Source: Candidatus Thiodiazotropha sp. (ex Codakia rugifera) (GTDB taxonomy: Bacteria > Pseudomonadota > Gammaproteobacteria > Chromatiales > Chromatiaceae). From it: a stretch of DNA of 64,000 bases. Position 1 is the first letter of the stretch. Each line of letters begins with the position of its first letter. The notes under the pieces were generated by a model that was given only the letters and a program-made list of their open reading frames with translations, was not told where the DNA came from and searched no databases. A program made the position numbers and the translations under genes. The DNA lies in NCBI GenBank assembly GCA_025656675.1, contig JAHXHN010000002.1, forward strand, positions 475,302 through 539,301. Reading direction: 5' to 3'. Below are positions 58,475 through 64,000 of this stretch, one piece after another.

Positions 58475-58873
58475 TTATTTTTTCTTAATATCTCGCGAAT
58501 ATTTAAAGATATTATTCTTAATGTGATCTAGATTGCCTGTCGCAAGGTATTCTTGATGCAATCGTTTTTTATAAACCTCGGGTAGTTTGGTATAGAAAAT
58601 ATAACTACCGGGTGACTTATCTTGCAAAAATTTGGAAAAGTCCTCCAACTCTACCAGTAGTTCACCACTGGTTTTTGACTGGTTGTCTACCGTACCTATC
58701 CAGGATGAGTCAGCGGGTGGTTGAAACTCACTGGTTGTAAATTCCGCAACATCCGCTTTTACCGCTTCAATGTATCCGTTTTCGGCTGCTTCTACAGAAA
58801 ATACAGGTATACAACAGGCAAGCAGCAGTTGCGACATAGGATAAATTGCAATTTTGATGAAAGACTTGTCCAC
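58475..58873 (-). CDS. Exported protein of unknown function
   Basis: GTG at 58873 with AAGGAA nine bases upstream gives a 132-residue precursor (a TTG at 58909 opens the frame). The signal peptide ends near IPVFSVEA-AENG. The mature protein is small, charged, and ends in a Lys-rich tail (FKYSRDIKKK). It lies 55 bases before the LolA-like gene and is probably co-transcribed. No family recognised. Confidence 0.7.
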   Translation of the reverse strand: MDKSFIKIAIYPMSQLLLACCIPVFSVEAAENGYIEAVKADVAEFTTSEFQPPADSSWIGTVDNQSKTSGELLVELEDFSKFLQDKSPGSYIFYTKLPEVYKKRLHQEYLATGNLDHIKNNIFKYSRDIKKK

Positions 58874-59237
58874 TGGCACGTTCCTTGAAAGATTATGTGT
58901 GCATGACAAACTTATAGTGGCCTTGTTACGAAGATCATCTGGCTGTATAAGCTTTCACTCGGAGTACTACATTTATTCAAAGCTTGTAAGATTGGTACCC
59001 TGTTTCAGGAGCAGACACGCATCTCTAGCTACCTACACCACCAAACTATTATTTAAACTGTATCGGCCCGGTCAGTCATGTTTAGCGGGGTAGTGATATG
59101 AATCAAATTATATTTTCACCAATCAATAAATTTCATGTTATATGTTGCACTCATTTTTTCAGTCAGCTTCATCATTTTAAGCGGCTATGGCAACAACCCA
59201 GAGGCCCTGGTAAAGCTGGAAACTGATGTGGGATCGT
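58874..59237. other. Intergenic region, 364 bases
   Basis: AT-rich; holds the promoter for the minus-strand pair. A plus-strand frame from 59135 starts with a hydrophobic stretch but runs antisense into the rhodanese gene and is not supported. Confidence 0.5.
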
Positions 59238-59666
59238 TCAACATTGCTCCCAAGGTAATCCGTGGTAGCGCCATCCTCCCTGGCTACTGCGATGATGGTC
59301 ATCATCGAGATCACCTTCAAACCCTTCATCAATATGAAAAACACGAACAAATCCTTCGTCAAGCAGTGCTTTTCCTGCTTCAAGGGAGCGCTTACCACTT
59401 CGACATATAAGAATGACCGGTGCGCAGCCTTCATCAATGGTACAGATGCTGCCGCCAAGCAATAGTTTTCTTATATCAGTGACAAAATGAGGGTTGACTG
59501 TCCAGTCAGGCTCGTCAATCCAGGGAACATGAACAGCACCTTTAGGATGACCAACAAAGAGGAATTCCATACTGGAACGGATATCCACTAAGACGCTACG
59601 AGGGTCGTCCTGCATCAATTTCAAAGCCTGTTGCGGGGTGAGATTGTGGAGTTGATTCTCACTCAT
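59238..59666 (-). CDS. Single-domain rhodanese-like sulfurtransferase
   Basis: The 142-residue protein has the rhodanese pattern LVDIRSSMEFLFVGHPKGAVHVPW and the active-site loop ICRSGKRSLEAGKAL with catalytic Cys. It transfers sulfane sulfur in the cytoplasm; no signal peptide. It could serve sulfur relay, but the gene stands alone and far from dsr. Confidence 0.93.
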   Translation of the reverse strand: MSENQLHNLTPQQALKLMQDDPRSVLVDIRSSMEFLFVGHPKGAVHVPWIDEPDWTVNPHFVTDIRKLLLGGSICTIDEGCAPVILICRSGKRSLEAGKALLDEGFVRVFHIDEGFEGDLDDDHHRSSQGGWRYHGLPWEQC

Positions 59667-59816
59667 TGAAATAATCCTATTGTTTGGTTTTGATTTGTAC
59701 TCTACATGGTAGATGGTTTGACACTGAAATCAATCTTATAGAGCACTACTGCTAGGGTTATTGTGAAACTGATACGAATTCAGGCTGAAGTATCTTTTTG
59801 TGTACAATCACTACCC

Positions 59817-60701
59817 ATGCCATCACAACTCATATTTAAAATCTTGCGCTTACTTGGCTATATACCGCTTAAGTGGTTACATGCGCTGGGCAAAACGATA
59901 GGCTACTTTTACATATGGTTTCCCAACCGCGAGCGACATATCACTGAGATTAATCTGCGGCTCTGCTTTCCAAAATTATCAGAAGAGAAGCTCATCCAGT
60001 TGCGTGATGAAAACATTAAGCAGCTTGGCTGTACATTGATGGAAATGGCGACCATCTGGTTCACACCAATAGAAACAGTAAGTGGTTTGATCAGAGAGGT
60101 TAGTGGAGCAGAGTTGCTTGAGAGAGAGGAAGGGCAGGGCTTGATCGTTCTTCTTCCTCATCTTGGCTGCTGGGAGATCATTGGTCTGGAACTGCCGATC
60201 CATGAGCAAGTGACCTCTCTTTATCGTCCCCCACGAAAGCGTGATTACGAAACGGTCGTTAAGCAGGCGCGGGAGCGTAGTGGTGCTGTGTTGGTTCCTA
60301 CTGATACCTCGGGCGTCAAACAAATCTACCAGGCACTGAAACTGGGTGGAGTGACCTGTATTCTACCTGACCAACAACCCAAGTCTGATAAGGGTGCTGT
60401 ATTCGCCCCTTTCTTCGGTATCTCCGCATTGACGATGTTGCTGGCTAATCGGCTGACCCGGAAGACGGGAGCAAAAGTTATTTTTGCCTATGCCGAGCGA
60501 CTTGCCGGTGGCAGGGGATATCATATCCACTATTTACCCGCGCCTGATACTATCGCCGACCAGGACCCAGTTAAGGCGGCAACCGCCTTGAATCAAGGGG
60601 TTCAGTCCCTGGTGCAGTCTCTGCCGACTCAGTACCAGTGGTCCTATAAACGCTTCCATATCCAGCCTGAGGGAGAGCAATCCCCTTATCGCAAAAGGTA
60701 G
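59817..60701 (+). CDS. Lipid A biosynthesis lauroyl/myristoyl acyltransferase (LpxL/HtrB type)
   Basis: The protein has the LpxL motifs HLGCWEIIGLEL (catalytic His-x4-Glu) and RPPRKRDYETVV, a membrane-facing N-terminal region and YHIHYLPAPD. It adds secondary acyl chains to lipid A. A GTG at 59763 would add 18 residues; the ATG at 59817 (MPSQLIFKIL) is preferred. Confidence 0.9.
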   Translation: MPSQLIFKILRLLGYIPLKWLHALGKTIGYFYIWFPNRERHITEINLRLCFPKLSEEKLIQLRDENIKQLGCTLMEMATIWFTPIETVSGLIREVSGAELLEREEGQGLIVLLPHLGCWEIIGLELPIHEQVTSLYRPPRKRDYETVVKQARERSGAVLVPTDTSGVKQIYQALKLGGVTCILPDQQPKSDKGAVFAPFFGISALTMLLANRLTRKTGAKVIFAYAERLAGGRGYHIHYLPAPDTIADQDPVKAATALNQGVQSLVQSLPTQYQWSYKRFHIQPEGEQSPYRKR

Positions 60702-60842
60702 TGCATCTCCTCAAATATGAATATCCGCTCGGGTAACCCGATGGGAATTAAAGAGCTATCCATGTCAGCCGATAAGCAGGTGAGGAGATTTTTCCAAATC
60801 TCTGATGATGACTCTAATCAGTAGAGCTAGGATGATCTAGGA

Positions 60843-62696
60843 ATGAGTAAAGGAAAGGCCTGGATAGTTGTTGCGCTTGTGTGGATGGCGATCTGGTGCA
60901 GTCAGTTGCAAGGGGCGGATGAGAAGACCGATCTGCGGATTCTTATTGATGTCTCGGGTAGCATGAAAAAGAATGACCCAAAAAATCTCAGGCGTCCCGC
61001 ATTGCGCCTGCTGGTTGGGCTCTTGTCTTCCCAGACCCGGGCTGGCGTATGGACATTCGGACAGTATGTCAATATGCAGATACCTTTGGGGCAAGTCGAC
61101 AGTGCATGGAAGGCTAAAGCCCGTAAGAGCTCGAAATCGATCGGTTCTCCCGGACAGTTCACTAATATCGAAGATGCTCTAAAACGTTCAACTGAGGACT
61201 GGAGTGGAACACCAGGACCCTATCGCCGCAGTGTCATCCTGTTAACCGATGGGATGGTGGATATATCAAAAGATAAGTCAAAGAATGCGGCTTCGAGAAC
61301 ACGTATTCTGAATAAGACCCTGCCACACTTAGTTGGGCAAGAGGTCACTGTTCATACCATTGCCCTGTCAAAAAATGCCGACCATGTATTGATGCGTGAA
61401 CTGGCAACATCCACAGGCGGCTGGTACGAACAGGTGGAGAATGCCGATCAATTGCAGAAGGTTTTTCTAAGAATCTTTGAAAAAGTAGGTAAGCCGGATG
61501 CAGTGCCGCTGAAGGATAATAAATTTTCTGTTGATGAGAGTATCACTGAAGCCACACTGCTGGTTTTCCACAAGCCTGGTGCCCAGGAAACAGAGGTTGT
61601 CCCGCCGAGTGGCAAAGCATTCAACGCCAATAGTGCTCCCTCCTCAGTCAGTTGGCACCGGGATGAAGGTTACGACATGCTTACCATCTCAAATCCACAG
61701 GCGGGTGAATGGAAGATCCGGGCAGAGGTTGATCCCGATAATCGGGTTATGGTGGTAACCGACCTGAAAATGCAGACAACAGATCTGCCAAATCGTTTGA
61801 TTCAGGGACAATCACTACCCATGATGGTCAATTTTACCGATCACGGTAAGTTGATTCAAAAGCAGGAATTTTTAAAAGTAGTCAATATCTCAGCCACCCA
61901 GGAAGACAGCGCTGGTCCCTCTGAGGCCCGGCCATTGATGGATGATGGTCGGGAACCGGATAAGATGGCAGGAGATGGACTGTTCTCCATCTCATTTGGC
62001 GGGGAGTCACTGGGTAGCGGATTGGGTGAACTGGTCCTCAATGCCTCTGGACCAACCTTTGTCCGTGAAAGAAGAATGACGTATGAAGTGGTGCCGCCGG
62101 TTAATTTAGAGGTCTCTCCTCGCAGTGATGGTCGGTCACTGGAGGTTAAGATTTCCGCTGACTCAGATTTGATCGAACCATCAAGTTTACATCTTGAAGC
62201 CTGGCTGGAGGATGCTGAGGGAGCGCAGTTTCGTCTACCCCTCGCTAGCCAATCAGGCAGTCAGGGCAGTAGTGGTGAGATTGATCTAATGAGTTTCTCC
62301 GGCACACGACAGATTGCCGTTAAAGCTGCTGCCAAATCCAAAACCGGCACAATGATTGATTATTTTGATACGCCTGTTGAAGTGGAAGGCATGAAAATGC
62401 CTGAGCCGATAGCTGTAGAAGAGCCTAAGTCACCACCACCCCCACCCACACCGATAGAATCCGAAGCTGTATCTGCCCCGGAACCCGTGGTTGAACCGGA
62501 GCAGGATGAAAGCGAAGTCGAAGATACTGGTTGGCTATCGGCTGCAATCTGGTTTGGAGTGATCAACTTACTGATTATAGTTGGCGGCGGCGGAGCCTTC
62601 TGGTGGATTCGTCGACGAAATCAACGCAACATGATCAGCCTGGTCGATGAAACAGACACAGCGGCTGTTGAGATTGATGAGGAGAAGGGCGCATGA
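60843..62696 (+). CDS. von Willebrand factor A domain membrane protein
   Basis: The 617-residue protein has an N-terminal signal peptide, a VWA domain with complete MIDAS (LIDVSGSMKKND, TNIEDAL, LLTDGMVD), beta-rich domains, a Pro-rich linker (PPPPPTPIE) and one C-terminal membrane helix (~565-585) with a short cytoplasmic tail. The layout resembles the TIGR03503 family. Its stop overlaps the next gene. It probably binds a metal-dependent protein ligand in the periplasm. Confidence 0.85.
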   Translation: MSKGKAWIVVALVWMAIWCSQLQGADEKTDLRILIDVSGSMKKNDPKNLRRPALRLLVGLLSSQTRAGVWTFGQYVNMQIPLGQVDSAWKAKARKSSKSIGSPGQFTNIEDALKRSTEDWSGTPGPYRRSVILLTDGMVDISKDKSKNAASRTRILNKTLPHLVGQEVTVHTIALSKNADHVLMRELATSTGGWYEQVENADQLQKVFLRIFEKVGKPDAVPLKDNKFSVDESITEATLLVFHKPGAQETEVVPPSGKAFNANSAPSSVSWHRDEGYDMLTISNPQAGEWKIRAEVDPDNRVMVVTDLKMQTTDLPNRLIQGQSLPMMVNFTDHGKLIQKQEFLKVVNISATQEDSAGPSEARPLMDDGREPDKMAGDGLFSISFGGESLGSGLGELVLNASGPTFVRERRMTYEVVPPVNLEVSPRSDGRSLEVKISADSDLIEPSSLHLEAWLEDAEGAQFRLPLASQSGSQGSSGEIDLMSFSGTRQIAVKAAAKSKTGTMIDYFDTPVEVEGMKMPEPIAVEEPKSPPPPPTPIESEAVSAPEPVVEPEQDESEVEDTGWLSAAIWFGVINLLIIVGGGGAFWWIRRRNQRNMISLVDETDTAAVEIDEEKGA

Positions 62697-63850
62697 TTGA
62701 AGTCAGCTCTCTGGTAGCCCTCATTGTGGCTGAAGTGTTGGTTGGTCTAGTGATACTGAGTGGCCTGTTGGTTTTGTTTACCCTGTTACGCAAAGGGCGT
62801 ATTCGTAAAGCTGCACATCATCTGGCTGAACGTGTTAAGAACGACAAACCAAAGCGCGTTGAACGGCTCAAGACGCTTTTACAGGATCGTTTTCAATATA
62901 AAGATACTGAGCTGGATCAGGCATTGCACAATATCATGCAGTCAGAGATGTTACTTTATCAGAATGTCATTAATGGCTTTCTGAAAGATGATCAAGTGCA
63001 TTTGCAGCAGATTGATGTCGATGTGGAAAACCTAGTACTCAATTATCAAGGACTGACATTGCCGGAAGGTACCGGCACCTCGCCAACCGCTAATGCAGCA
63101 TCAACGGCTAGTGGAGGTGATGAGATAGACAACCTCAAGGCAGAGAATGAGAGGCTTTCTGATGAGCTGCGAGTGACCATGGATACCATGGGCAGAATGC
63201 TCAATGAATACTCATCCATGTTTTCAGGTGGTGAAGATAGCGCTGAAGGCCTCAAATCACAGGTTGCTGAAACGGCTGGTACAGAGATGGACGCAGAACC
63301 TGAGTCCATAGACACTCAGCAACCCGCTCAAATTGATGAACAACCGTCAACTGATCAGGCGATGGCTGAGCAGGATTTGGTGAATTTGGGCCAATTAGCT
63401 GAAGAGGATGTACCTCAACCTGACGTGGGCACAGAAATACCGGATATGACGGTGGAGGAGCTTCAGGAAACGTCCTATCTGGAAGAAGAGAGTGGGGATG
63501 TTGTGGAGCAGAGTTCGGAACCGGGGTCCACAGCAGAATCTACAAGCATGGATGAAGATGCAGTAGAGGTGGATGAGGAAGTCTCAGAGATTATTGACGA
63601 AGTCATGGAGATTGCCGATGAGATGATCCATGAGTCGGAACCTTCAACGACTGCCGAGCAATCTGATCTGGCTGGGGAGTCACTGGTTGATGATCTGGAC
63701 AAGATTGATATAGAAATACCCGATGTGGATGATGCAGTGTCCGAAACTGCCGAGTTTGAAGCAGGTTCATTGGAGGAGGAGTGGGCCAAGTTACTGGAAG
63801 AAGATGCGGCTGATGGAATAGAAAACCAACCTGAAAAAGACCAAGAGTAG
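62693..63850 (+). CDS. Acidic membrane-anchored protein of unknown function
   Basis: The 385-residue protein has an N-terminal membrane helix (LVALIVAEVLVGLVILSGLLVLFTLL), a basic helical segment, a short coiled coil (IDNLKAENERLSDEL), and a long, very acidic, low-complexity tail rich in Glu, Asp and Ser. It overlaps the VWA gene and is co-translated, so the two probably form an envelope complex. Followed by a strong terminator. Confidence 0.82.
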   Translation: MIEVSSLVALIVAEVLVGLVILSGLLVLFTLLRKGRIRKAAHHLAERVKNDKPKRVERLKTLLQDRFQYKDTELDQALHNIMQSEMLLYQNVINGFLKDDQVHLQQIDVDVENLVLNYQGLTLPEGTGTSPTANAASTASGGDEIDNLKAENERLSDELRVTMDTMGRMLNEYSSMFSGGEDSAEGLKSQVAETAGTEMDAEPESIDTQQPAQIDEQPSTDQAMAEQDLVNLGQLAEEDVPQPDVGTEIPDMTVEELQETSYLEEESGDVVEQSSEPGSTAESTSMDEDAVEVDEEVSEIIDEVMEIADEMIHESEPSTTAEQSDLAGESLVDDLDKIDIEIPDVDDAVSETAEFEAGSLEEEWAKLLEEDAADGIENQPEKDQE

Positions 63851-63890
63851 GATGCCGTTAACAACACTTATTGCTTAAATATATGTCAAT

Positions 63891-63923
63891 AAAAAAAGGA
63901 CGCTCAGAAGCGTCCTTTTTTTT
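63891..63923 (+). terminator. Intrinsic terminator after the VWA operon
   Basis: GGACGC, loop TCAGAA, GCGTCC, with seven A residues before and eight T residues after. Bidirectional in form. Beyond it to the right edge I see nothing coding. Confidence 0.92.
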
Positions 63924-64000
63924 GGCTGGTGGTTTTTCTCCCGTTTTACAAGGAGAACTGACAGCCTCTCTATATCATTGACTCCATAGTCAACGACTAC

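Noticed and set aside
59135-59410. 91-codon frame with a hydrophobic start
   Set aside because: Most of it is antisense to the well-supported rhodanese gene.

Overview
The window is chromosomal DNA from a sulfur-oxidising gammaproteobacterium, probably a Chromatiales-type chemolithotroph or a marine invertebrate symbiont of the Thiodiazotropha/Sedimenticola kind (the genus is a guess). The basis is a complete reverse-type dissimilatory sulfite reductase operon in the order dsrABEFHCMKLJOPNRS (33.4-47.4 kb), a sulfur-globule protein gene at 11.3 kb, and gammaproteobacterial gene orders (mltD / yafS-like / rnhA / dnaQ; pyrG-kdsA-eno-ftsB-ispD; ispF-truD). No rRNA, tRNA, CRISPR array or intact insertion sequence was seen.

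Layout: 1-4059 (-) is one very long membrane protein gene that runs off the left edge. 4.3-6.4 kb holds a catalase and two small genes. 6.6-11.1 kb holds mltD, a yafS-like methyltransferase, rnhA, dnaQ and an fnr/anr gene with a perfect FNR box upstream. 11.3-16.8 kb holds the sulfur-globule protein and the pyrG-kdsA-eno-ftsB-ispD run. 16.8-22.8 kb holds a MITE-like inverted-repeat element, an HDOD regulator, ispF, truD, three proteins of unknown function and a piuC-like dioxygenase.

23.3-30.6 kb is a signalling island. It encodes two Ser/Thr protein kinases, an ECF sigma factor of the kinase-linked type, a beta-barrel protein, a very basic exported protein and two paralogous lipoproteins. 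The basic protein and both lipoproteins are preceded by the same bipartite promoter-like motif, TTTTTnCYGAACGA, 15 bases, then CGCTTT. This looks like the regulon of the local sigma factor and is the strongest new observation here.

31.0-33.0 kb (-) is a four-gene operon divergent from dsrA. It encodes a 58-residue protein, a helical-repeat protein, a stand-alone Cas6/Cmx6-like RAMP protein with no CRISPR nearby, and a DsrC paralogue with no cysteine at all. Two related palindromes lie in the shared intergenic region. The dsr operon oxidises stored sulfur: DsrC carries the sulfur as a trisulfide, DsrEFH relays sulfur, DsrAB with DsrL forms sulfite, DsrMKJOP is the membrane electron-transfer complex, and DsrN amidates sirohaem. 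DsrR and DsrS are accessory.

47.4-52.7 kb holds a cysteine-rich protein, hslR, grxC, pepN and rnd. 53.2-58.9 kb holds a CHAD-domain protein coupled to a ParA-like ATPase and an ABC-2 exporter, followed on the other strand by a LolA-like protein and a small exported protein. 59.2-63.9 kb holds a rhodanese, an LpxL-type acyltransferase, and a von Willebrand A-domain membrane protein coupled to an acidic membrane protein, closed by a strong terminator.
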